From positions 815,560 to 838,019 of the forward strand of contig BFEA01000285.1 of the NCBI GenBank assembly GCA_003427395.1: DNA of 22,460 bases. The letters run 5' to 3'. This DNA is from Chara braunii. Taxonomy: Eukaryota; Streptophyta; Charophyceae; Charales; Characeae. This document shows positions 1 through 8,813 of this stretch, piece by piece. Both the position numbers and the translations under genes were made by a program. The notes below the pieces were generated by a model. That model did not search any database. It saw only the letters and a list, made by a program, of their open reading frames with translations, and had not been told where the DNA came from. Position 1 is the stretch's first letter, and each line of letters begins with the position of its first letter.

Positions 1-398
1 ACCGTAAACCCGCTCCCCGCTCCCAAAACCGCCTCCCCGATTGGTCACGGTCTCGGCCGAAAATTCACGGCCGGGGGGAGCCCGGCCGCGGCCTGGGGGG
101 AACATAGGCCACAGGGTACTGCAGGATCTGCAGTTACTATGAGCTAGGTTTAGATTGCTCTTTTTTCTTTTCTACCCCGCGCTAAAAAGGATTTACTTTT
201 TGGAAAGTGCTGAATGATTGGGACGTTGGACCCGGTTTCCAGCAGGTAGAGGGAGATATTATGTGCAGTTTATTTCTTAGTGGTCGAGCTTGGCTCGTAA
301 GCGAATCTGGCTAAGGCTGCCAGGATAACTCCGGGTTGAATTGTTGAGGTCCCCGGCCTCGTTCCTATGTTTATTGCAAAAAAATGTATATGCTTTCC

Positions 399-434
<36 letters not shown>
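1..434 (+). mobile_element. LINE 3' end with poly(A) tail (5' part outside window)
   Basis: This is non-coding sequence ending in an uninterrupted run of 35 A at 400-434, as left by target-primed reverse transcription of a LINE. Two blocks link it to other LINE ends in the window. GGGACGTTGGACCC, then 7 nt, then AGCAGGT at 220-247 recurs with identical spacing at 13111-13138, just before the poly(A) of the LINE whose zf-RVT domain is readable. The block from about 299 to 375, with the core GAGGTCCCCGGCCTC at 346-360, recurs at about 2891-2965 before a second poly(A). The first 120 bases are GC-rich and could be the end of ORF2, but I see no convincing reading frame. The 5' boundary and upstream target duplication lie outside the window. 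Assignment to LINE rests on the tail and shared blocks, not on protein. Confidence 0.62.
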
Positions 435-435
<1 letters not shown>

Positions 436-666
436 GGAAAGAAAGAAAACGAAGAGAGAAGACAAAAAAAACAAGTCTTCAAGGAGAAAGAAACAAAAAA
501 AAACAGAATTAAATAGAAAAAATAAAAGAACTTTTGTAGGCCTAAATAAATCTTAATCTACCTCGAAGAAGAGATCTTATCGGAACCTTCGCTCCGTTTT
601 TAGATTACCGTTTTAAGATTAGAGTTTTTAGATTAATGTTCTGGGCTGCGCGCCAAGCTTTAGGCG
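435..666. other. A-rich spacer after LINE tail, no gene seen
   Basis: The stretch begins with purine-rich, A-dominated sequence (435-530) continuing from the poly(A). It then holds a short repeated phrase, TTTTTAGATTA/TTTTAAGATTAGAG, at about 597-635. No frame here is longer than expected for low-complexity DNA, and no RNA gene or promoter is recognisable. Confidence 0.5.
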
Positions 667-1280
667 CCGAAGGCAGTCAAGAAGGTGAGGGGGAAGGCGC
701 CGAAGCCAGCGAAGGAAGAAGGTGATGGGGAAGGCGGAAGGGAAGGCGGGGAGAAGGCGGGGGACAAGGTGATGGGGAAGGCGGAAGGGAAGGCGGGGAG
801 AAGGCGGGGGAACGAGAAGGGAAGGCGAGGGAACAAGAAAGGGATAGCGGGGAGGAGAGGCAGAAGATGAGAACGTGGGGAAAAGGCTGGGGAACAAGAA
901 AGGGAAGGCGGGGAGGAGGGGCAGAAGATGAGAACGCGGGGAAAAGGCGGGGCAGGAGGCGACAAAGGAAGGGAGCGTGGGGAAAAGGCGGGGGAACAAG
1001 AAGGGAAGGAGGGGAGAAGGCGGGGAGAAGACCGAAGGGAAGGCGGGGAGAAGGCGGGGAGAAGGTCGAAGAGAAGGCGGGGAGAAGGCGAAACGGAAGG
1101 CGGGGAAAAGGCGAAAGGGAAGGCGGGGAGAAGGCGGGAAGGACGACCACACTGGGGAGCAGAAGAAGGAGGAAGACCATAACGTTGAAAAACAATAAGT
1201 CAAACGGGAAGAAAGGGAGATGAGAGGAAAAATAGAGGAGACACGAAGGAAAGACGACAAAGAAAAAGGTGTGACGTGGT
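667..1280. repeat. GA-rich minisatellite (GGGAAGGCGGGGAGAAGGCG-like units)
   Basis: The plus strand is almost entirely purine with regularly placed single C residues. Units of the form GGGAAGGCGGGGAGAAGGCG recur in variable order. Larger tandem blocks are visible: 721-767 is repeated at 768-814 (period 47), and CAGAAGATGAGAACG at 861 recurs at 922 (period 61). Several frames on both strands stay open for 60-210 codons here, but they encode only Gly/Arg/Lys/Glu or Pro/Ser/Leu/Phe-rich repeats, and frames shift between copies. I treat these as by-products of composition. The tract grades into less regular A/G-rich DNA after about 1180. Confidence 0.85.
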
Positions 1281-1319
1281 ACGGAAGGTGGTAGGAAGGT
1301 CAGGGAAAGGCTACACACC

Positions 1320-2140
1320 TATCTCCCTCGATCCCTCGTTGGCTCGCTCCTCGCTCGCTTGATGGCTCCCTCCTCGCTTGCTCGCTCTATCTCGCTCGCC
1401 CTCTCTCATACTTTCTCCCTCGGTCACTCTCTCTCCTTCTCGCTCGCTCGCTCGCTCGCTTACTCTCCCTCCTCGCTCCCTCCTCGCTCCCTCCTCGCTC
1501 GAGACAGCTAGCTTGCTCTCCCTCCTCGCTCGCCAGCTCGCTCTCTCCTTCCTCGCTCGTTTCCTCGCTCGCTCCCTCCTCATGCTCGCTCGCTTCCTCC
1601 TCGCTCGCTCTCTCCTTGCTCGTTTGCTCGCTCCTCGCTCGCTTCCTCCTAGCTCGCTCGCTCCCTCGTCGCTCGCTTCCTCGCTCTCACTCGCACGCTA
1701 TGGTCTTACTCGCTCCCTTGTCGCTCGCTCCTTGCTCGCTTGCTCTCTTTCCCGCTCGCTGTCACTCGCGCGCTTACTCTCGCTCTCCCTCGCTCGCTCT
1801 CACTTGCGCGCTTACCGCTCTCTCTCTCTCACTCGCACGCTTACTCTCGCTCTCGATCGCTCGCTTCCTCGCTCGCTCGCTCCTTGCTCGCTCGCTGTCT
1901 TTCCCGCTTGCTCTTACTCGCGCGCTTACTCTCGCTCTCGATCGCTCGCTTCGTCGCTCACTCGCTCTTTGCTCGCTTGCTCTCTTTCGGCTCGCTCGCT
2001 CCTTGCTCGCTTGCTCTCTTTCGGCTCGCTCGCTCCTTGCTCGCTTGCTCTCTTTCGGCTCGCTCCTTGCTCGCTTGCTCTCGCTCCTCGATCGCTCGCT
2101 CGCTCCTTGCTCCTTGCTCGCTTGCTCGGCTGGCCGTTGA
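1320..2140. repeat. CT-rich minisatellite built on GCTC/CTCG
   Basis: The plus strand is nearly all pyrimidine plus periodic G, made of degenerate CTCGCTCGCTCC units. Higher-order structure is clear. TCTCTTTCGG occurs at 1981, 2015 and 2049, an exact 34-bp tandem period, and phrases like CGCGCTTACTCTCGCTCTC recur at about 1767, 1833 and 1921. A plus-strand frame is open for roughly 350 codons (1378-2439) as Ser-Leu-Ala-Arg repeats, with other frames open too. The GCTC tetramer contains no stop triplet in any frame, so openness is expected without selection. The strand composition is the mirror of the neighbouring GA-rich tract at 667-1280. Confidence 0.85.
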
Positions 2141-2194
2141 ATCGCTTACGAAAAAAAACACTTCGGCTCTTTTCCCCACTCGCTCGGCCTCGAG

Positions 2195-2420
2195 GCCGTA
2201 GGGTCTCTCGGTCGGTCGGTCCACTTAGTCGGCCCATCCATTGGTCGGTCCGTCCGCCCGTTGGGTCCACCCGTCGGTCGGTCCTTCGGGCCTCACCAGT
2301 CATTGGGTCCACTCGTCGGGTGGGCGGGCGGGCCTCACCACTCCGTCCGCCCTGCCTGGGCGCTAAGAGCAGGGTGAAACCAGATCACTCGGTCGGTCGG
2401 GCCCCCCTTCTGAGAGCAGA
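2195..2420. repeat. Degenerate CGGT tetranucleotide repeat
   Basis: GGTCGGTCGGTCC-type strings recur with interruptions (about 2207-2222, 2243-2252, 2272-2284 and 2391-2400). They are mixed with GGTCCACYCGTCGG phrases at about 2263 and 2309 and a repeated GGGCCTCACCA at about 2288 and 2331. The compositional style is like the neighbouring GCTC tract, suggesting related slippage history. Its right end overlaps the start of the truncated LINE insertion. No gene is visible. Confidence 0.6.
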
Positions 2421-3005
2421 AGGAGAAGTGGTTGTCTAATGTACGAACTGTAGGTAGTAACAGCCTAGGAACCAGATCACTCGGTTTCATGGGACCAGGA
2501 CATTCAGTCCCTGATAGGGCCGCTGTGGGCCGGTAGGAGTGTGTCAGTTGGTAGGGACTTAGTGGGAACAGGATCCTCGGCCCCTGCTAGGGCCGTTGTG
2601 GGCCATTAGGAGAGTGTAAGTAGGACCGGGACGTTCATCCTCTGGGCCGAGTTAGTCCCAGATTAGTTCTGAGAAGGTCTCTCACTGAGTTATTCTACCA
2701 TTGGATATGAGAAGTCTCACTGTAGTATTGTAGTATGAGGTCGTGGGGCATGCGTTGCAATAGTAACAGTTATCAAGTTCCTTGAAGTTCAAGCTCAGAC
2801 TCAGTTACTGGGTTGGTCGCTTTGAAAGGCATAGTTAGTTCATTTGTTATACTCTGCATTTGCAAGAGTATCCGCAGGTCTCCTACCTATAAGCTAAGCT
2901 GGCTGATGCTATCAGATACCCCCGGGTTGAAGTGTGAGGTCCCCGGCCTCTGTTTCGTATTGTTAATGAATTGTGGATTGATATTAAAAAAAAAAAAAAA
3001 AAAAA
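2381..3005 (+). mobile_element. 5'-truncated LINE insertion (3' UTR and poly(A)) with target-site duplication
   Basis: The insert ends in 20 A (2986-3005). The string GCAGGGTGAAAC lies directly before it (2369-2380) and directly after the poly(A) (3006-3017). This is the 12-13 bp target-site duplication expected of LINE retrotransposition. The last roughly 100 bases match the LINE tail at 299-375, sharing AAGC..A.CTGGCT...GCT..CAG and the core GAGGTCCCCGGCCTC (2936-2950). Inside are two diverged copies of a 73-bp direct repeat (GGGACCAGGA at 2491, GGGAACAGGA at 2564) containing AGGGCCGYTGTGGGCC. No ORF2 coding is visible, so only about 600 bp of 3' sequence was inserted. Because the duplication is still exact, this insertion is probably younger than the surrounding decayed elements. 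Confidence 0.75.
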
Positions 3006-3880
3006 GCAGGGTGAAACTTGGGGGAACGCGGGGGGAGCGTGGGGGGAAAGGAAGGGGGGAAGGAAGAGGGGAAGGAAGAGGGGAAGACGAGGGGCGGGGG
3101 ATTCAGGAAAGAAGAGCCCCAGGGGGAAGAAACCTGGGACGAAGATGGGATGAAACGCGGGACGGAAGGGAGGGAGAAGGCGCGGGGAATGTGGGAAGGA
3201 GGAGAAAATGGCAGGAAGAACAAGATGGCAAGTAGGAGGAGGAGGAGAAGATGGCAGGAGGAGGAACTTCAAGATCGTAAGGAGCTGGAGTAGTAGGGGA
3301 AGGAGAGGGGAAGAGGAGGAAGAAGAAGATGACATGGCAAGGTTGTGTGTAAGTGTGTGAGGAGGAGGAAGGAAGAACATGGCAAGGAGCAAGAGGAGGC
3401 ATGGAGGAACCGGAGGAACGCGGGGGGAACGTGGGGGGAAAGGAACGGGGGAAGGAACAGGGGAAGGAACAGGGGAAGGCGAGGGACGGGGGATTCGGGG
3501 AAAAAGAACCTCAAGGGGAAGAAGGCGGGGTCGAAAATGGGATGAGACACGGGACGGAAATGAGGGAGAAGGCGTGGGGAATCAGGGAAGGAGGAGACGA
3601 TGGTAGGAAGAACAAGAAGGCAAGTAGCAGGAGAAGGAGAAGATGGCAGGAAGAGGAACTTCAAAATGGTAAGGAGCTGGAGTAGTAGGGGAAGGAGAGG
3701 GGAAGAGGAGGAGGAAGAAGATGACATGACAAGGTTGTGTGCAAATTTATGAGAAGGAGGAAGGAAGAACATGGCAAGGAGTAAGAGGAGGCATGGAGGA
3801 GCCAGAGGAAGACGACAAGGTTGTGCGTGTATGTGTGAGGAGGAGGAAGAAGATAGCAGGACCCCAAGGATATAGGTCTA
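3006..3880. repeat. Purine-rich 392-bp tandem duplication (about 2.2 copies)
   Basis: Landmarks recur at a constant offset of 392 bp: GAACGCGGGGGGA at 3024 and 3416, and AACTTCAARAT...GGAGCTGGAGTAGTAGGGG at 3265 and 3657. A third, truncated copy begins near 3806 (GACAAGGTTGTG). Short internal repeats such as GGAAGGAAGAGGGGAAGG are nested inside. The minus strand has frames of about 168 codons in both full copies with similar Ser/Pro/Leu/Phe-rich products. The 392-bp period is not a multiple of three and the products are low complexity, so coding is unlikely. The motif GAGGAGGAAGAAGATRGCA also occurs in the next repeat array (about 4096), linking the two. Confidence 0.85.
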
Positions 3881-5100
3881 CATCCCTTCACGCAAATGAA
3901 ATAAAGAAAGCAAATCAGGCAGGGTTAAAAATTTAGTCATGTATCCTCACATGCATGCGAGGAAAACGACGATACAACATATCAGTCCCGTTCAAAAAGT
4001 GTACTTCTCCGACACTTTAAGGACTGCATTTTCCACTTCGTTGTCGTCCTTGGCTCAATCCAAGGTTACAGGGCTAATTCTGTAACCTTCCCATGAGGAG
4101 GAAGAAGATGGCAAGGACACCGAGCAGACAACCAAAACATCCCTCTACGAAAACGAATTAAATAAAAGATATCTGATTCAGGCAAGTTACAAACACATTC
4201 CTTCATCCAGGCAAGAAAGCAGACGAAATGAGTAAGACAGTCCTTCAAGCGGTTTTGTCCTTAGAGAAAAATTCAATCTCGAACAAGATATGTTCTTTTC
4301 CAACCCTTAAAGGACTGTTTCTCCAATTTTGTTTTCGTTCTTGCCTGAAGCCACGATTATAGGGCTATGTCTGTAACCTTGGCTAAGGAGGAAAACGATG
4401 CAAAGAAGACGCAGGATCCCTTTAAGGAACAGGACGAAATGAGAAAGACAAGTCCTTCAAGTGCGTTTGTCCTTAGACAAAAATTCCACCTCGAACAATA
4501 CGTGTTCTTGTTTGACCTTCAAAGGACTGTTTTTTCCATTTCGCTGCCATTCTTGTCTGAATCCAATTTATAGGGCTATATCTCCAATTTTGGCTGAGGG
4601 GAAAGAACATGGAACGAAGATGGAGGATACAAGTCTTTATCAATCTACGAAAATAATATAATTAAAATAAACCAGACAACTTATTAATAGAATCTTATAT
4701 CCAAACATCCACGCAAGGCAGAGGAGAAAATGAAAAAGACAGTCCGTCAGGCGTTTTTGTCCTTAGAAACTAAATTAAAATCCGGCCCTCGAAGCACTGT
4801 ATTTCTCATTTCGTTGTCGTCCTTGCCTGAATCTAAGGTTATAGGGCTATATCTGTAACTTGGGCTGAAGAGTAAGACGGTGGAAAAAAGACAAAGGATA
4901 CAGGCCTACATCAATGTACGCAAATGATATAAATAACCCAATTGATGCAGGTTTACAGATATCGTCCGGTATCCCTAGCTCCAGGCAAGAAAGACGACGA
5001 AATAAGAAAGACAGTCCTTCAATGGTGTGTGTTTTCCATTAGCCAACAATTCAGTCTCGTTCAAGAAATGTTCTTTACCGAGACTACAAGGATCTAAACT
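3880..5100. repeat. Diverged tandem repeat, about 290-bp unit, four copies
   Basis: Two landmarks recur with matching offsets. TTATAGGGCTAT (or TTACAGGGCTA) lies at 4066, 4357, 4568 and 4839. GACGAAATGAGAAAGACAGT-like strings lie at 4222, 4433, 4724 and 4996. The offsets are about 291, 211 and 271, so the full unit is near 290 bp and one copy carries an internal deletion of about 80 bp. Each unit also carries TTTTGTCCTTAGA, a GTTCTT-containing segment, TTGCCTGAATC and an AGGTTAYAGGGCTA...CTGTAAC hairpin. The arms AAGGTTACAG (4062-4071) and CTGTAACCTT (4080-4089) are exact reverse complements. The frames of about 60-70 codons here do not align with the unit and look incidental. Confidence 0.75.
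4062..4089. repeat. Inverted repeat, variant of the TTATAG-SS-CTATAA family
   Basis: The arms AAGGTTACAG and CTGTAACCTT are perfect 10-bp reverse complements around GGCTAATT. The left arm overlaps the position equivalent to TTATAGGGCTA in the later units (4357, 4568 and 4839), so this is the first unit's version of the shared motif. Confidence 0.6.
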
Positions 5101-5560
5101 CACATTAATCATTGAACAACATCCGAACTCTTCTTAGTGTGATTTCGTTTCCTCTATTTTGAAAAGTACAATCTATTATTTATCCTTAATAGGCACAACG
5201 TTGTTAAACACTAAAGGAAAAATTCCAAAAGAGTCCTTTGTACGTAGAATGTCTTTTTTAGATAAAAGAATATCCACATTATAACACATTAAATCGAAAT
5301 CTTAAGATTTCATTACACAAATGTCGACTTTAAAAGTACAACACTTTATTAAGTAAGGTTAGCAGCGACGATCTACACTACAACGACGTTCTTGAAGCCT
5401 CTACGACGACCCTCGACGCTGCTTTCTCTCTCTCTCTGTTTGTACATGCATATTTCCCCTCTAAGCTACGACGACGCTCAACGACGACACTCGATGGTGG
5501 TCCTCTTTGAAATTCTCTTTGTCCCTCCCGACCTTGTGAAGTCTTTCTCACAATTCGAGA
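5100..5560. other. AT-rich intergenic stretch, no gene seen
   Basis: This is AT-rich sequence with no convincing frame to about 5340, followed by a run of CTACRACGAYG-type phrases (about 5371-5490), a short TC microsatellite (5424-5437) and no recognisable gene. A plus-strand frame of about 118 codons (5392-5748) crosses into the next repeat but has no family resemblance. If the DUF7869 gene downstream is a mobile element, its left end might lie here, but I cannot identify terminal repeats. Confidence 0.4.
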
Positions 5561-6010
5561 ATCTTGTGGCGGAGTTTTTCAAATTTTCGTGGTTTGGTCT
5601 CCAAGAAGTTAAATGTTGCGCATTCAATCTAGGCGGAAACCAGTTAAAGCGCAAGCGGGCGCTTGTCGTGCAAAATGTTTTGTTTTACCAGGTCGTGGCT
5701 TCCCAAAATTTTGGAGAGCACTGTTGGCGGGAAAATCAAAATTTTTAACGATGTTGTTGACGGAAATTTTAGTGGCCGGGCGTTCGAAATTATTTGTTTC
5801 ACCGGGAGTCCTGGATCTCCTAAATTTTCGCCACTAACGGTCCAAAATTTCAACTTTTGCGAAAACTTGTGGCGGGATATTCCAAATTTTTAACAATGCT
5901 TTTGAAGGGGATCCAAGTAGCTGGGCTCTCCAAATTTTTCGTCGCGAACGGCTTAAGAATTCTACTTCTCTAAAATCCGTAGGCGGGAAACTTCAAATTG
6001 CGACAATTTT
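5560..6010. repeat. Four short repeat units with GGCGGGA cores (E2F-like in form)
   Basis: A phrase of the form GGCGGR, a few A/T, then CAAAATTTTT occurs at 5568, 5726, 5871 and 5982 (spacings 158, 145 and 111). After it comes AACRATG...TTGA.GG in three of them. One copy reads TTGGCGGGAAAA (5724-5735), the classical E2F consensus in plants and animals, and another reads GGCGGGAAA (5982). The array lies 0.6-1.1 kb upstream of the probable start of the DUF7869 gene on the same strand, so it could be part of its promoter. That role is inference. The units might equally be diverged satellite monomers whose E2F resemblance is accidental. Confidence 0.5.
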
Positions 6011-6292
6011 CTTGACGCGGGTTCCACTAGGGGGTGTTTTCATTTTATTTCAATTTCGTGTCCAAGAAGTTCACGCCCTTTAGCGACTCTCTTGTGGTCG
6101 TCCTCTGAGATTGGAAGCTTTCAAGTGATCCTGTGATTGACAGTCGTATCATTGTTGACAGTCGTGTCGTTGTTTAGAGTCTTTCAGATTTGTTATCTAC
6201 TTTCTCGCCCCAACACCGAGTCTTCTCTTTTGTAGGCGACTCCATCGCCACTTCTAGACGCAGGATAGGTTGTTGTGTCATATCTTTCTGCC

Positions 6293-6472
6293 ATGGATTC
6301 TTTCACCGAAATACATACTCGTCTTGTCGTTAATATGACCACAACCCAAGGTCAGAGTAGTCGCAAGATTAAACCCGTGAGGTGGTTTCCAAACCTTTCT
6401 CAATGTAAGAACAGTGTTGATGCCAAGAGTGTCAAGACGAAGATTATCAGGTGGTTTCCAGACATGCGTTAA
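6293..6472 (+). CDS. Small open frame of unknown function upstream of the DUF7869 gene
   Basis: A 59-codon frame starts at an ATG in strong eukaryotic context (GCCATGG at 6290-6296) and stops at TAA 6470-6472. The product is basic, contains two similar segments (KIKPVRWFP and KIIRWFPD, from a short internal duplication near 6366 and 6436) and resembles no family I know. A GTAAGA string at 6405-6410 could be a splice donor, so this may be a 5' exon of the downstream gene rather than a separate protein. It could also be non-coding. Codon-level support is weak. The start context and position just ahead of a decayed gene are the only arguments for it. Confidence 0.25.
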   Translation: MDSFTEIHTRLVVNMTTTQGQSSRKIKPVRWFPNLSQCKNSVDAKSVKTKIIRWFPDMR

Positions 6473-7846
6473 TGTTCTACAAGCGGAGACGACAACCGGA
6501 ACCCTCTACCACCGAAGCTCAGTGCAATTGGTGAGAAGACCACCAATGTCTGTTTGTTTCCGAAGCGCCCTCGATCGAAGACAACAACAAGAACGGTTAT
6601 TGCGCCTGAGTGAGGGACAAACATGGTGAAAGGTGTCTGCACAACTGGCAAAACTGGGAGTACAATCCAGATATAGCGCCCGAGGAAGCATCAGTGCCCA
6701 AGCGCTGAAGGGGAACAATCTAGAGAGATCGACAATGTACAGAACTTGAGCGAGAACTTTGCTGTAAAAGAAATGCACGGCAACAGTATTGCGCAAGAAT
6801 TGCGTGACGACGACAATGAGGAGGAGGAATCGAGTGACGGCGATGACGGGGAGGAATCAAACGACGACGATGACGAGGAGGAGGAATCAAACAACGATGA
6901 CGAGGAGGAGGAATTGAGCGAGGATGAGGAATCAGAAGACACAGACTCTGAGGATAATGAAGTAAAGGATGCATCAGAAGTTGATGTCGACATGCTCAAG
7001 AAAAGTCTATTCGGAAAATTTTTAGGAGAAGCGAACCAGATAGTGGCACAGAAGGTGAGAAGAGGATTGTACAACAAATCAAGCAAGAGCGAGAAACCTC
7101 CTTACAACTTGGGAAAGCGCGGCAGAAATGTACGTGTGTACAACAAAAAATCTAACTACCACGTGAACATGAAGAATGTCGAAGTAATTCTCAAGGAAGA
7201 TTGCTGCAAGGTCAAATGTTACACGAAGTTCACAGTAGAAGATGTTTTCTACTAGCGAGAAGAATTTTAGGCGATGAACCAACCTGAGCAAGTCAACTTC
7301 CTTCTCGCAGAGATGAGGGCTGCGTCGTATTTCTCGGATGATGGAGATTTACAGGTGTTAAGAGTGACATTCAACGGCATAAAGGTTTGCACAAAAGCAT
7401 GGGGAAGGTTGTACGGATGCTCGACTACACGTGTTGCAAGGCTACGCAAAGACTTCAGAGACGGACTAGTGTTGTACGAGCACGCAAACAAAGGCTCAGT
7501 CGGATTATCTGCTTCATCACAACAAATTCTGACCTGGTTGCATGAATATTTTCGATTTAACACTTACAGTATGTCGAATAGCGACAAGTTTCATCTTTCA
7601 GGTACTCTCCGACGCAGAGACGTGTATGATTTCTTCAAGCGAGACTGCAAAGCGCTTTACACGAAGAAGACTCTTCCTTCCCGTTCTAGATTTCTTCAAG
7701 GAGGGTTGTTCCACATGTCTGAAATTCAAGACAGGTCGTTCACAGGCAACCAGTGTGTTCGAACGAGGTGATGACAGAACCTCAGTGCTTATTTTCTCTC
7801 TCTTTGTTTTCCTATCTCTTCTTCTTCTTTCTCTAAGCATTCTACT

Positions 7847-7883
<37 letters not shown>

Positions 7884-8095
7884 GAGTCGATCTGTCTCTC
7901 TTTACTTTACTTTTTACCATTTGTATTTACAAAAGAATTATTTATGTTTCGCCTCAAATAATAAGTTAAAGACAATCTGGTAAACGATGTATCTCATTAA
8001 AGCACGATAGGGTTCATTTTTTAAAGTTCGGCACAATGCGAACGGCTGTTCTGACTCATTTTTCAATTTGTGACATAGCTCGACTGACTGTTCCG

Positions 8096-8113
8096 ACTTA
8101 TAGCCCTATAAGT
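8096..8113. repeat. Palindrome ACTTATAG-CC-CTATAAGT in the intron
   Basis: This is a perfect 8-bp inverted repeat with a CC centre. The equivalent position in the second intronic duplicate (8401-8418) reads ACTTACA-ACCC-TGTAAGT. Both arms changed there so that pairing is kept. Confidence 0.7.
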
Positions 8114-8747
8114 TGTTATTTACAGTAAAGTAGAAACTGGGATTCGCGCATTCAGGAAAGGATTCTCATGAAACTCTTCTTCTTCTCTCCCTAAGTCTTT
8201 ATCTTCTTCTTATTATTTTCTCTCTCTCTCTCTCGCTCTCTCTCTCTCATTACAACCTTCTTAACATTTGTGTTTATTTACTAAGAATTTGTGTTCCGTC
8301 GTAAACAGTTAGTTGCAGAAGATATGGTTAATGACGTTTCTCATTAAAGCACCTCAGTGTTCATTCTTCAACGTTTGGCACAACGCGACTGGTTGTTATG
8401 ACTTACAACCCTGTAAGTTGTCTATTTGTACAAAAGTAGATGTTGCAATTAGCGCATTCGAGAAAGAATTCTCATGACACTAGAAAGTTTTTTAAGGAAT
8501 AAATTCTGTAATTTTTCGTTTTGAGGCGATTGACTGTTCTTGGTTACGTCCTTGCAACCGACTATCTCTAAAAGACTACAACTTTATTAGTGACATCTTC
8601 GTTGTCCTGCCCGTACTCTTTGAGTTAATTAAAACAAACGTTTTGTGGAAGAAATTATTTATTAATGCACGACACTTATCTACTGACTTTTCTGAGTTAA
8701 AGCCATTTAACACATTGTGTGGTAATCGGCATGGTTTTTATTCTGAG

Positions 8748-8813
8748 TTATAGCCCTATAATACGTTGTGTGGTAATCGGTTTGGATTTTATACTGAGTT
8801 ATAGCCCTATAAC
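8748..8813. repeat. Two palindromes TTATAG-CC-CTATAA in a 51-bp tandem unit
   Basis: Copies lie at 8748-8761 (TTATAGCCCTATAA) and 8798-8813 (GTTATAGCCCTATAAC, 7-bp arms), each followed by CGTTGTGTGGTAATYGG. They belong to the same motif family as the copies at 8096, 11102 and 11237. Confidence 0.7.

Noticed and set aside
628-1318. Frames of about 210 codons, Pro/Ser/Phe-rich, on the minus strand
   Set aside because: They arise from the GA-rich minisatellite; units change frame and no conserved sequence is seen.
1378-2439. A 353-codon Ser-Leu-Ala-Arg repeat protein, and overlapping long frames on both strands
   Set aside because: The GCTC repeat has no stop triplet in any frame, so long openness is automatic. 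Several frames are open together and the product is pure low complexity.
2883-3772. Two similar minus-strand frames (about 168 codons) with a poly-Ser stretch
   Set aside because: They are the two copies of the 392-bp tandem duplication. The similarity is explained by the DNA repeat, and the period is not a multiple of three.
6691-7086. Minus-strand Ser-rich frames opposite the acidic segment
   Set aside because: They are shadows of the Asp/Glu codon run (GAC/GAG read in reverse) in the DUF7869 gene.
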